Notes under the pieces: generated by a model
The model's database searches: none
The model's input: the letters and a program-made list of their open reading frames with translations, nothing else
What the model was told of the DNA's origin: nothing
Made by a program: the position numbers and the translations under genes
DNA from: Nocardioides szechwanensis
Lineage (GTDB): Bacteria; Actinomycetota; Actinomycetes; Propionibacteriales; Nocardioidaceae
Assembly: GCF_900103935.1 (NCBI RefSeq)
Contig: NZ_FNIC01000008.1
Location: forward strand, 124,001 to 188,000
Direction: 5' to 3'
DNA length: 64,000 nucleotides
Shown: piece by piece, positions 56,333 to 64,000 of the stretch
How positions within the stretch are numbered: position 1 is the first letter of the stretch
Layout of the letters: the number at the start of each line of letters is the position of its first letter

Positions 56333-57306
56333 CGGACCCCCTCCCGCGACCGCAGGTGGATGACCACGACGACCAGCAGGACGATCAGGCCCTTGACTGC
56401 GATCTGCACGCCGGTGCTGTAGCCCCGCAGCAGCAGGATGTCCGCGACGGCGGCGATCAGCACGGCACCGATCAGGGTGCGCACGGCCGAGCCGCTGCCG
56501 CCGGTGATCGCGGTGCCGCCGGCGAGGACCGCCGCGATCGCGTCAAAGGTCAGGGTGCCGCCGGTGTTGACGTTGGCGGTGGTGTTGAACGCGCCGCTAA
56601 ACGCCGCGGCGACCGCGATCAGCCCGCCAGCGCCCAGCCAGGCAAGGGTGATGGTGCGACCGACGGGGAGCCCGGCGGCCCGGGCGGCCACGCGGTTCTC
56701 GCCGGTCAGGTAGAGCGTCCGGCCCCAGGTGGTGTGCCGCAGCGCGAGCTCCACGACCACGGTCAGGCCGACCAGGACGTAGACGCTGAGGGCGATCCCG
56801 GCCGGGGTGGCGTTGAGGTGGACGTAGTCCTTGCCGCTCGGCGCGACTGACAGCCCGCCCGTGGCCCAGGTCGCGATGCCGGTCAGTGCGAAGCTGGCCG
56901 CGATCGTCAGCACGATCGGGTTGGCCTCGCCGTAGCCGACGACCATCCCCTGGATCGCGGTCGCCGCGGCACCCGCGGCCACAGCGGCGACCAGTGCGCC
57001 GACCAGCCCCCACGACTGGGTGGCCAGGAAGACCATGGCGCACACCGACGCGGTCTGCGAGACGGCCAGCGAGACCGACGTACCGACGATGACCATCAGC
57101 GTCAGGCCGAGGGCGGCGATGCCGACCAGGCTGGCGGAGGTGAGGATCGCGCGCGCGTTGTCGTAGCTGAAGAACCGGGGCGTCGCGGCGCCGAGCACAA
57201 GCAGGGCCGCGATGACGACGAGCGCAACGGAGTCGTTCCAGGTGAGGCGACGGCCGCGCTTCACGTGGGTCCGCTGGAGAGCGAGAGGCGTCTGCGTGGC
57301 GCTCAC
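56329..57306 (-). CDS. ribose-type ABC importer permease (first)
   Basis: A 325-residue BPD_transp_2 permease. Recognisable segments are VGTSVSLAVSQTASVCAMVFLATQ near the N-terminal third, the loop YLTGENRVAARAAGLPVGRT near residue 210, and AVLAGGTAITGGSGSAVRTLIGAVL near residue 268. It begins at GTG overlapping the ATPase stop (GTGA). Together with the second permease it makes the membrane part of the importer. Confidence 0.9.
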   Translation of the reverse strand: MSATQTPLALQRTHVKRGRRLTWNDSVALVVIAALLVLGAATPRFFSYDNARAILTSASLVGIAALGLTLMVIVGTSVSLAVSQTASVCAMVFLATQSWGLVGALVAAVAAGAAATAIQGMVVGYGEANPIVLTIAASFALTGIATWATGGLSVAPSGKDYVHLNATPAGIALSVYVLVGLTVVVELALRHTTWGRTLYLTGENRVAARAAGLPVGRTITLAWLGAGGLIAVAAAFSGAFNTTANVNTGGTLTFDAIAAVLAGGTAITGGSGSAVRTLIGAVLIAAVADILLLRGYSTGVQIAVKGLIVLLVVVVIHLRSREGVR

Positions 57307-58844
57307 TGCCGACCTCCGACCATGGCGCTCGTGCCGTGGGTCATCTCGTAGAGCAGCGTGTCGTCGGAGACCTCGCCGCGGTGCTGGGCGACGACCCGTC
57401 CCTTGTGCATCGTGACCACGACGTCGGCGAGGTCGAGGAGCTCGTCGAGCTCGGTGGAGGCGAACAGTACGACGAGGCCGTCCTCGGCTGCGCGCCGTAC
57501 GAGTTGGTGGATGTTGGCGCGGCCGCCGACGTCGACGCCGCGGGTCGGCTCGTCGAGGATCAGGACCTTGACGTCGGAGCGGCCGAGGGCGCGGCCGACG
57601 AAGACCTTCTGCTGGTTGCCACCGCTGAGGTCGCCGACCCGGGTCGCCAGCGGCGCGTCGATGCCGCACTCGGCGGCGACCTGCTGCTGGGTACGGCGCC
57701 AGCGGCCGCGGCGCACCAGCCCTCCCGTGGCGAGGTCGGGGATCCGGGTCGCCAGCAGGTTGACGCCCACGGAGCGGCTGAGGAAGAGGCCCTCGGACTT
57801 GCGGTCGCCGGACGCGAACGCGATGCCCGCGCGCGCGGCCGAGGCCGGGCTGCCGGACGAGACCCGGCGGCCCCCCAAGGAGACCCGGCCGCGCAGCGAC
57901 GGCTCGAGGCCGGCGACGGCGCGGAGCACGTCGGCGGCGCCCGAGCCCACCTGCCCGGCGAACGCGTAGACGGTCCCCGCCCGCGCGTCGAGGCTCAGGC
58001 TCTCGAAGCGGTGCGGCACCGCGACGTCGATAAGTCGCAGCGCGATCTCGCCGTCGGCGGCCGGCTGCTTGTCGAGGGTGGTGGGGGCCTCGCCGAGCAT
58101 GTGCCGGATCAGCGCGTTGACGGTGAGGTCGGCCGACGCCACGTCGGCCACAACCGCGCCGTCGCGCATCACGGTCACCCGGTCACACAGCTCCAGGACC
58201 TCACCGAGGCGGTGCGACACGAACAGCACGGCGCTCCCGGCGGCGGCCACTCGCCGTACGGCGTCGTAGACGCGCTCGCTCTCGACGTCGCTGAGGGTGG
58301 CGGTCGGCTCGTCGAGGATGACGACCTGGGCGTGCTGGCCGAAGGCCCGGGCGATCTCGACCAGCTGCCGCTCGCCGAGCCCGAGCGTGGACAGCTGCTG
58401 GTAGGGGTCGATGTGGTCGAGGCCGAGCTCGTCGAGCATCTTGCGTGCCCGCGAGCGGACCTGGCGCCGGCGGTAGAGCCAGCCGGCGGCCTGGTCGCCG
58501 AGGACGAGGTTCTCCGCGACGGTCAGGGCCGGCACGACGCTGAGCTCCTGGTCGACCAGCGCGACGCCGGCCGCCTGCGCGCTGCGCCGGTTGCGCAGCC
58601 GGACCTGCTCCCCTGCGATCGTGATGGTGCCGGCGTCAGGGGTCTCCTGGCCGGACAGCATCCGTACGACGGTGCTCTTGCCCGCGCCGTTGTGCCCGCA
58701 CAACGCGTGGACCTCGCCCCTGCGCAGCACCAGGTCGGCGCCGCGGACCGCGACGGTGTCGCCGTACGTCCTGCGCAGCCCCTCCAGCCGGACCAGCTCG
58801 GGTCCGGCTGGAGGGACGTTGCCTGGGGTCAGGCGTGGCTGCAT
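57303..58844 (-). CDS. ribose-type ABC importer ATPase with two nucleotide-binding domains
   Basis: A 513-residue RbsA/MglA-type protein. Domain 1 has GHNGAGKST near residue 50, LGLGERQLVEIARA and VVILDEPTATLS. Domain 2 lacks a normal Walker A (VGSGAADVLRAVA), as usual in this family, but keeps LSGGNQQKVFVGRAL and VLILDEPTRGVDVG. It energises the importer at the inner membrane face. Its start lies 16 bases inside the end of the binding-protein gene. Confidence 0.93.
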   Translation of the reverse strand: MQPRLTPGNVPPAGPELVRLEGLRRTYGDTVAVRGADLVLRRGEVHALCGHNGAGKSTVVRMLSGQETPDAGTITIAGEQVRLRNRRSAQAAGVALVDQELSVVPALTVAENLVLGDQAAGWLYRRRQVRSRARKMLDELGLDHIDPYQQLSTLGLGERQLVEIARAFGQHAQVVILDEPTATLSDVESERVYDAVRRVAAAGSAVLFVSHRLGEVLELCDRVTVMRDGAVVADVASADLTVNALIRHMLGEAPTTLDKQPAADGEIALRLIDVAVPHRFESLSLDARAGTVYAFAGQVGSGAADVLRAVAGLEPSLRGRVSLGGRRVSSGSPASAARAGIAFASGDRKSEGLFLSRSVGVNLLATRIPDLATGGLVRRGRWRRTQQQVAAECGIDAPLATRVGDLSGGNQQKVFVGRALGRSDVKVLILDEPTRGVDVGGRANIHQLVRRAAEDGLVVLFASTELDELLDLADVVVTMHKGRVVAQHRGEVSDDTLLYEMTHGTSAMVGGRQ

Positions 58845-59905
58845 TGCTCCGCGAACTCCGAGACGTTGTCGGCGGTGACCCGGTCCGACGGGACCGTCTC
58901 GACCTGCGGCGGCTCCTCGCCGCTGAGGAACCTCACGATGTAGTCAGCGGTGGCCTCGGCGATGGTGCCGGGGTCCTCGGTCGCGGTCCCGTAGAGCGAG
59001 CCTTCCTTGATCGCGTCGATGCCGGCCTTGAAGCAGTTGCTGCTCGTCACGACCAGGCCGTTGGCTCCCGCGACCTCGCACCCGGCCTGCTTGGCGGCCG
59101 CGATGACCGGCAGCGCCATGTAGTCGGCCATGCCGTACGCCGCCTGGACGCCGTCGCAGCCGTGCTTGGCGAGGAGCTGGGTGGCGAGCTGGCCGGACAG
59201 GGTCGGGTCCCAGTTGCCGTCCTCGATCTCGATGACCTTGTACTGCGGGGCCGCGGCCATCTCCTCGTTGAAGCCGTCCATGCGGTCCTGGGTCACCAAG
59301 GACGAGGCGGTGCCGGTGATGACGATGACGTTACCGGAGTCCTTACCCTGCGCCTTGAGGCCCTCGATGATGTTCTGCGCCGCGAACTTGCCGAGCGAGA
59401 CGTTGTCGCTGAGCACCTGCATCACGGCGTCCTCGACGGCCGGGTCGGGCCGGCCGTCGAAGACGAGCACCGGGATGCCGGCCTGCTCGGCCTTCTGGAT
59501 CGGCACGACCATCGCGGTGGTGTCGAGCAGCGCGGTCACGATCAGGTCGGGGCTGCCGGCGATGGCCTGGTTGAAGTTGGTGACAGCGGTCGCCGGGTCC
59601 ATCGTGGTCAGGTCTTGGACCTCCACGCCCTCGGCGTCGAGCGCGTCGCCGAACACCTGGTTGAAGTGGGCTGCCCACTGGTTGGTGTCGCCGTAGCCGA
59701 CGAAGGCGATGGTCTTGCCCGAGGCCGAGCCGTCCTCGCCGCCGTCGCCCCCGTCACCGCTGCCGCCGTCGTCGCCGCCACAGGCCGCGCCGAGCGCGGT
59801 CACGGCCATGAGAGCGCCGGCGAGTGCCAGGCGGGACCCTGTACGGCTGCCGGTGCTGGCGGTCCCCCGTCCGATGTGCCGCCAGCGTCGTCCTGCGTGT
59901 CTCAT
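58829..59905 (-). CDS. ABC importer substrate-binding lipoprotein
   Basis: A 358-residue periplasmic-binding-protein-like lipoprotein. The signal sequence ends in the lipobox VTALGAAC near residue 42, followed by a Gly/Asp-rich linker and a type I sugar-binding fold (KTIAFVGYGDTNQWAAHFNQVFGDAL, DLIVTALLDTTAMVVP, ADYMALPVIAAAKQAGCEVAGANG). It resembles ribose/galactose or AI-2-type binding proteins. GAGGAG precedes the ATG. It heads the operon and is divergent from the GAF/PucR-type regulator gene; direct and inverted repeats lie between them. Confidence 0.92.
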   Translation of the reverse strand: MRHAGRRWRHIGRGTASTGSRTGSRLALAGALMAVTALGAACGGDDGGSGDGGDGGEDGSASGKTIAFVGYGDTNQWAAHFNQVFGDALDAEGVEVQDLTTMDPATAVTNFNQAIAGSPDLIVTALLDTTAMVVPIQKAEQAGIPVLVFDGRPDPAVEDAVMQVLSDNVSLGKFAAQNIIEGLKAQGKDSGNVIVITGTASSLVTQDRMDGFNEEMAAAPQYKVIEIEDGNWDPTLSGQLATQLLAKHGCDGVQAAYGMADYMALPVIAAAKQAGCEVAGANGLVVTSSNCFKAGIDAIKEGSLYGTATEDPGTIAEATADYIVRFLSGEEPPQVETVPSDRVTADNVSEFAEQCSHA

Positions 59906-59934
59906 GGGTGCTCCTCAGGATGTGATGGTGTGGC

Positions 59935-59963
59935 GGGCGCCACGTAACGGGCGTCACGTTATG
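59935..59963. promoter_or_regulatory. tandem direct repeat in the importer promoter
   Basis: GGGCGCCACGTAACG and GGGCGTCACGTTATG follow each other with a 14-bp period, 30-58 bases upstream of the binding-protein ATG. They are candidate regulator half-sites. Confidence 0.4.
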
Positions 59964-59984
59964 AGGGATGTTCGGCCCCGCGAG

Positions 59985-59999
59985 AGGTGGAAATCACCT
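59985..59999. promoter_or_regulatory. inverted repeat AGGTG-GAAAT-CACCT
   Basis: A perfect five-base inverted repeat in the middle of the divergent region between the importer operon and the regulator gene. It is a candidate operator. Confidence 0.35.
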
Positions 60000-60016
60000 A
60001 CTCTTCGACCGACTCC

Positions 60017-60039
60017 GGGGTGTGTTGTGCACACTCCCC
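60017..60039. promoter_or_regulatory. GGGTGTG-N5-CACACTCC motif before the regulator gene
   Basis: GGGGTGTG-TTGTG-CACACTCCCC lies 14 bases before the regulator ATG. A near copy (GGGTGTG, 7-base spacer, CACACTCC) occurs upstream of the cupin gene. A shared inverted repeat at both flanks of the regulator fits autoregulation plus control of the cupin gene. Confidence 0.5.
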
Positions 60040-60053
60040 GAGGAAGGGGAGGC

Positions 60054-61868
60054 ATGTCGTCGCAGCCGTCCGCACCCGCCGCCGACGCCGAGGCGTCGCG
60101 CGGCTACCACCTGCGCCGCGAGCGGGAGCTGGCCTCGCTGTACGCCACGGCGCGGTCGCTGACCGCGCTCGGCGAGCTCGACGACGTGCTCCAGTCGATC
60201 GTGCGGCACGCCCACGAGCTGATCGGCACCGACTTCACCTACCTGTCGCTGCTCGGCCCCAACGGGGAGCTCCGGGTGGGCGCATGCGAGGGCACCATCT
60301 CGGCCGACTTCCGCGCCGCCGGCGTACCCCCCAACTCCGGCCTCGGCGGTCAGGTGATCGGGCAGAAGACGCCCGTGTGGGTGCGCAACTACCTCGAGGC
60401 CCATGAGCTCGCGCACGACGCCGACTTCGACCTGCTCGTCGTCCGCGAGGGCATGGTCGCGCTGCTCGGCGTACCCCTGCTGGTGCGCGACAAGGCCATC
60501 GGTGCGCTGTTCGCCGCGGACCGGTCCGAGCGTGACTTCGACTCCGAGGAGATCGCGCTCTTCAGCGCGTTCGCCAACCACGCGGCGGTCGCCCTCGACA
60601 ACGCCCGTCTCTACAACGAGAGCCGCTCCGCGCTCCACGACCTCCAGTCGGCCTACCAGGTCATCGAGGAACACGTCGCGACGATGGAGCGGGCGCAGTC
60701 GGTGCACGAGGCGCTCACCCATCTCGTGCTGACCGGAGGCGGGCCGGAGCAGGTCGCCGGCCAGCTCGTCGAGCAGCTCGGCGGCGCGGTCACTGTCCTG
60801 GGACGCGACGACCTGCCGATCGCTTACGCCGGCGCCGACTCGCCCTTCCCGGACGACGCCGACGGCGAGCGCACTGCGCCGTCGACGATCGCGGCGGCCC
60901 TGGTGAGCGCGCGTGGCACCGGGCGCAGCGCGACCGCCACCGACGACAGCGGCACCACGCACAGCGTCGCGGCGGTCCAGGCGGGTGAGACCTACCTCGG
61001 CGCCCTCGTCTGGACGCGGCCGAGCGCTCCCGCGCCCGCGGACCAGCGGATGCTCGAGCGGGCCTCGCACATCGTCGGGCTCATGACGCTGAAGGAGAAC
61101 GCGATCGCCGACGCGGCCGAGCGCCTCAGCGGTGAGCTGCTGACCGAGCTCCTCGTGTCGAGCCCGGCCGTCAGCCGCACGCAGCGCTCCCGCACCCGTG
61201 CGCGCGGGATCGACGTCGACTCACTCAACCTGCTCGTGGTCGCCGAGTCCGCGACCGTGCCGACCAGCGCCCTGACCCGCACCCTGCACGCCTACGCGAG
61301 CCGGCACGCCGGCCTGGCGGGTGAGTACCTCGGGCGCGCCACGATGATCGTGCACGTCGATGACCCCCATGCGGCGGTGACCGACGCGCACCAGGTCGTA
61401 CGCCGCCAGCTCGGCCGGCCCGTGACAATCATCGGCGAGCGGGTGCAGGGCACCGACTGGGCCCGCGCCTTCCCCACCGCCAGCCGCTGCTGCGCCCTGG
61501 CCGCGGCGCTCGGCCATTCAGACTCGGGTGCGATGACGAGCCAGTTCGCCCCCTTCTCGCTGCTGTTCGACTCCGACCGGGTCGGCGATCTCGAGCACTT
61601 CTTGGACAGCTCGATCGGGCCGCTGCTCGCCTACGACGCCCACCGGTCGACCGAGCTGGCGCGGACCGCCACGGCGTACTTCGCCAACCAGGGCAACGTC
61701 GCCCAGACGGCCCGGGCACTGCACGTCCACCTCAACACGTTGATGAAGCGGCTGGACCGGATCACCGCGCTGCTCGGCGAGGCGTGGCGTACGTCGGACT
61801 CGCTGCGGATCAACCTGGCGTGCCGGCTGCACGAGCTCGCGTCGGGGAGCCCGGCGCACGTGGAGTGA
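60054..61868 (+). CDS. GAF domain / PucR-type transcriptional regulator
   Basis: A 604-residue regulator. A GAF domain spans about residues 30-185 (SIVRHAHELIGTDFTYLSLLGPNGELRV, GVPLLVRDKAIGALFAADRSERDFDSEE). A coiled linker follows, then a CdaR/PucR-like middle region. The C-terminal PucR helix-turn-helix is ELARTATAYFANQGNVAQTARALHVHLNTLMKRLDRI near residue 550. It would sense a small molecule by GAF and act on nearby promoters. It is divergent from the ribose-type importer operon and convergent with the cupin gene, so both are likely targets. A GGGGAGG precedes the ATG. Confidence 0.9.
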   Translation: MSSQPSAPAADAEASRGYHLRRERELASLYATARSLTALGELDDVLQSIVRHAHELIGTDFTYLSLLGPNGELRVGACEGTISADFRAAGVPPNSGLGGQVIGQKTPVWVRNYLEAHELAHDADFDLLVVREGMVALLGVPLLVRDKAIGALFAADRSERDFDSEEIALFSAFANHAAVALDNARLYNESRSALHDLQSAYQVIEEHVATMERAQSVHEALTHLVLTGGGPEQVAGQLVEQLGGAVTVLGRDDLPIAYAGADSPFPDDADGERTAPSTIAAALVSARGTGRSATATDDSGTTHSVAAVQAGETYLGALVWTRPSAPAPADQRMLERASHIVGLMTLKENAIADAAERLSGELLTELLVSSPAVSRTQRSRTRARGIDVDSLNLLVVAESATVPTSALTRTLHAYASRHAGLAGEYLGRATMIVHVDDPHAAVTDAHQVVRRQLGRPVTIIGERVQGTDWARAFPTASRCCALAAALGHSDSGAMTSQFAPFSLLFDSDRVGDLEHFLDSSIGPLLAYDAHRSTELARTATAYFANQGNVAQTARALHVHLNTLMKRLDRITALLGEAWRTSDSLRINLACRLHELASGSPAHVE

Positions 61869-62402
61869 TCAGACGCGCTTGGCGCCGATCTGGACGTAGC
61901 ACATCAGCGCCGGCTGGTCGCTGCGGTTCTCCCAGGCATGGCGGGTGCCGTTCTGGACCACCATGGTGCCCGGGCGGAGCGTGACCTCCTCGTCGTTGTC
62001 GAGCGTGAGCACCAGCTCGCCCTCGAGGCAGATCGCGTAGTCGACGGTGTCGGTCGTATGCATGCTGCCCTCGCCGTCGAAGGGGTCGAGGAGCCCGGGC
62101 AGCTTCTCCGCCACCTCGTCGGCCTCCTGCTGGGTGTCGCGCTCCGGCTCGGGCTCGTGGGAGTGGGGCGCCCAGCGCAGGAAGATGACCCGGCTGCCAC
62201 CGACGCCCGGGAAGTAGGGCCGGGTGACGGGCTCTGGGTTGTCCCCAACCGTGGGAGTGCCGTCGGCGGTCCCCCACATCAGGTAGAACTCCGCGCCGGG
62301 CAGGGCGCCCACGGTGATCGGGTCGGGACGGCCGTCGGCGACGAACGTCGCGTCGCCGGTGGGGCTGTGTCCCGTGACGATGAGATGGGGCTCGATGGTC
62401 AT
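61869..62402 (-). CDS. cupin domain protein
   Basis: A 177-residue single-domain cupin. The metal-binding motif 1 is in the stretch MHTTDTVDYAICLEGELVLTLDNDEEVTLRPG near residue 115, and motif 2 is VVQNGTRHAWENRSDQPALM near residue 150. The N-terminal 90 residues carry HSPTGDATF and RVIFLRWAPHSHEPE. Its function is unknown; this family often handles small aromatic or sugar acids. Its stop is directly next to that of the regulator. Its promoter region has the GGGTGTG...CACACTCC motif shared with the regulator. Confidence 0.82.
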   Translation of the reverse strand: MTIEPHLIVTGHSPTGDATFVADGRPDPITVGALPGAEFYLMWGTADGTPTVGDNPEPVTRPYFPGVGGSRVIFLRWAPHSHEPEPERDTQQEADEVAEKLPGLLDPFDGEGSMHTTDTVDYAICLEGELVLTLDNDEEVTLRPGTMVVQNGTRHAWENRSDQPALMCYVQIGAKRV

Positions 62403-62460
62403 GTCGTCCTTCTCTGGTGGGCGGCGCCGTGCCGCCTCACGGTAGGGGCGGTCGGGTCAT

Positions 62461-62481
62461 GGCGCGAGGTGGGTTCGCGCC
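62461..62481. other. inverted repeat GGCGCGA-N7-TCGCGCC
   Basis: A perfect seven-base stem, 60-80 bases upstream of the cupin start and 64 bases after the stop of the membrane-protein gene on the same strand. It may terminate that transcript or be an operator of the cupin gene. Confidence 0.4.
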
Positions 62482-62497
62482 ACCGCGGATCGTGGCC

Positions 62498-62519
62498 GGG
62501 TGTGGAAAGTGCACACTCC
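62498..62519. promoter_or_regulatory. GGGTGTG-N7-CACACTCC motif upstream of the cupin gene
   Basis: GGGTGTG, GAAAGTG, CACACTCC. The eleven bases GTGCACACTCC are identical to the motif before the GAF/PucR-type regulator gene. It lies about 100 bases upstream of the cupin start. Confidence 0.5.
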
Positions 62520-62544
62520 GGACGGTGGTCGAGGTCCGAGCGGT

Positions 62545-63237
62545 TCAGGTGGTGAGGCTCCAGCCCGCGACATCGATCAGGAAGTGCGCCAGCACGAGCG
62601 CGCCGAGGTAGAACGTCGACACGGCCAGCGCGGCGCCGACGCGGGCCGGGATCGCGCTGTGCCGGACGTGGGCGAACGCGGTGGCCGCGGCCCAGCCGAG
62701 GGCGGCCTCTGCCGGTACGACGTACACCGCGACGCCGAGCAGGCGGTGCGTGTCGCCGGTGGGCTCCCAGAGGCCCAGCGTGGGGGCGAGGAGCTCGGCG
62801 CCGAGGAAGATCACGGCCGACAAGAGGGCCGCGCGCCAGGGCCGGCCGCCGCAAAGGGCGACCGCGGCGAACAACGGGGCGACCCACATCGCGGCCATGG
62901 CGAGCGGGATCACGTCGTCGACGCGCGGGCCGCCGGTGTCGGGGAAGCGCAGCGTGCCCACCAGGTCAGCAAGCACCCAGTCGGGCAGCACCTGGAAGAC
63001 CGAGACGAACGCGAGGAAGCCGGCCAGAGCGAACAGGTCAGCGTGGCCGGTCGCGCGGCACACCCCGAGCAGCGCGGCCACGTAGGCCACGACGCACAGG
63101 AAGACGCCCCAGCCCTGCGCGGGCGGGTCGAGCGACAGCGCGATGGCCCCACCGACCAGGAGCGCCGCGTGGACGCCGAGGATCGGCCCGAGGCCCTTGC
63201 CGGTGCTGCGTGTGCTGGACCCGGTTACGTCACCCAC
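62545..63237 (-). CDS. multi-pass membrane protein, unknown function
   Basis: A 230-residue protein with about seven hydrophobic helices (such as GPILGVHAALLVGGAIAL, GVFLCVVAYVAALLGV, LFALAGFLAFVSVF and ALAVSTFYLGALVLAHFLIDV). Conserved-looking polar loops are DTGGPRVDDVIPLAMAAMWVAP and LWEPTGDTHRLLGVAVYVVPAEAALGW. I do not know the function. It starts five bases after the PPK2 stop and so is probably co-transcribed with it. Confidence 0.75.
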   Translation of the reverse strand: MGDVTGSSTRSTGKGLGPILGVHAALLVGGAIALSLDPPAQGWGVFLCVVAYVAALLGVCRATGHADLFALAGFLAFVSVFQVLPDWVLADLVGTLRFPDTGGPRVDDVIPLAMAAMWVAPLFAAVALCGGRPWRAALLSAVIFLGAELLAPTLGLWEPTGDTHRLLGVAVYVVPAEAALGWAAATAFAHVRHSAIPARVGAALAVSTFYLGALVLAHFLIDVAGWSLTT

Positions 63238-63241
63238 CGGT

Positions 63242-64000
63242 TCAGCCGAGGGTGGCGCTGTGGTCGGGCACGTACGTCGTGTGCTCGCGGGGCGGCCGCT
63301 CGTAACCGTGTGGCTCGGGACGCTCGGGGAGCTCCAAAGCAGGCAGGGGCACCTCGACGTACGGGATCGTGGAGAGCAGGTGGGCCATCATGTTGAGGCG
63401 GGCGCGCTTCTTGGAGTCCGACTCCACGACGTACCACGGCGCCTCGGGGATGTCGGTGTGCACCATCATCTCGTCCTTGGCGCGGGAGTAGTCCTCCCAG
63501 CGGGTGATCGACTCCAGGTCCATCGGCGAGAGCTTCCACTGCCGCATCGGGTCGTTGAGCCGCGACTTGAAGCGTCGCTGCTGCTCGGAGTCGCTGACGG
63601 AGAACCAGTACTTGCGCAGCATGATCCCCTCCTCGACGAGCAGCCGCTCGAAGATCGGGCACTGGTGCAGAAACCGGCGGTACTCGTGCGGCGTGCAGAA
63701 CCCCATCACCCGCTCGACGCCGGCGCGGTTGTACCAGGACCGGTCGAACAGGGTGATCTCACCGGCGGCGGGCAGGTGCTCGATGTAGCGCTGGAAGTAC
63801 CACTGAGTCTTCTCACGCTCGGACGGCATCGGCAGCGCGGCGATCCGGGTGTTGCGGGGGCTGAGGTACTCGGTGATCCGCTTGATCGTGCCGCCCTTGC
63901 CGGCGGCGTCACGGCCCTCGAAGATCACGACGACGCGCTGGCCCTCGACCTTCACCCACTCCTGGGCCTTCACCAGCTCGGCCTGGAGCCGGAACATCTC
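63242..64000 (-). CDS. ppk2: polyphosphate kinase 2 (N-terminus beyond the window)
   Basis: The C-terminal 252 residues of a PPK2 family enzyme; the start lies past the right edge. Walker A is FEGRDAAGKGGTIKRI, the lid/Walker B region LFDRSWYNRAGVERVMGF, and the later family blocks are FWFSVSD-like YWFSVSDSEQQRRFKSRL, WKLSPMDLESITRWEDYSRAKDEM and PWYVVESDSKKRARLN. It transfers phosphate between polyphosphate and nucleotides (GDP/ADP to GTP/ATP). The identification is secure; the class (I, II or III) cannot be fixed without the missing part. Confidence 0.93.
   Translation of the reverse strand, partial: EMFRLQAELVKAQEWVKVEGQRVVVIFEGRDAAGKGGTIKRITEYLSPRNTRIAALPMPSEREKTQWYFQRYIEHLPAAGEITLFDRSWYNRAGVERVMGFCTPHEYRRFLHQCPIFERLLVEEGIMLRKYWFSVSDSEQQRRFKSRLNDPMRQWKLSPMDLESITRWEDYSRAKDEMMVHTDIPEAPWYVVESDSKKRARLNMMAHLLSTIPYVEVPLPALELPERPEPHGYERPPREHTTYVPDHSATLG

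Overview
The window is high-GC actinobacterial DNA. Short intergenic gaps, many ATGA/GTGA start-stop overlaps, leaderless-looking promoters with TANNNT -10 boxes, mycoredoxin, AdnAB, MoeZ and DUF3107 all point to Nocardioides or a close relative in the Nocardioidaceae. The genus is inferred from overall character and was not tested.

Backbone. The left edge (uvrD2, mrx1, nudC, then adnB/adnA) and the middle (alkyltransferase-like protein, moeZ, TetR, DUF3107, ferritin-like protein, rhlE) follow the gene order I recall for the Mycobacterium tuberculosis Rv3198-Rv3211 region. Three blocks interrupt it: deoD plus a flavoprotein (1.8-3.6 kb), a catabolic block (10.7-32.7 kb), and a MoxR/DUF58 operon plus a secreted protease (35.4-40.4 kb).

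Catabolic block (10.7-32.7 kb). It encodes a cyanuric-acid-hydrolase/barbiturase-type ring-opening amidohydrolase with carbamate kinase, HyuA/HyuB, and a long minus-strand operon of a uracil/xanthine permease, CoxM-CoxS-CoxL molybdenum hydroxylase, CoxG, an amidase and an alpha/beta hydrolase. Divergent to that operon lie the three subunits of an oxamate-transcarbamylase-type enzyme (YlbF, FdrA, YlbE). Together they look like an oxidative route for an N-heterocycle such as uracil: hydroxylation, ring opening, phosphorolytic removal of a carbamoyl group, ATP recovery by carbamate kinase, and deamidation.

Two unusual non-coding features sit here. First, a 33-35 bp near-perfect palindrome is found inside three genes (hyuA, coxG, fdrA), in frame each time and at a linker, with a decayed copy beside nudC and a base-changed relative at 13.7 kb. 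Second, about 0.8 kb upstream of the GNAT-plsC-hyuA-hyuB operon holds two tandem diverged units, each with the same promoter spacing, a structured leader and a near-identical GAAGGGCCCT hairpin.

Right part (45-64 kb). There is an FtsX-type ABC exporter with two ATPases, a DUF222/HNH gene and a less GC-rich orphan gene. A ribose-type ABC importer operon with an SMP-30 lactonase and an acyl-CoA ligase follows. It faces a GAF/PucR-type regulator and a cupin gene, which share a GGGTGTG-N5/7-CACACTCC motif. The window ends with a membrane protein and a partial PPK2. I saw no tRNA, rRNA, CRISPR array or complete insertion sequence.
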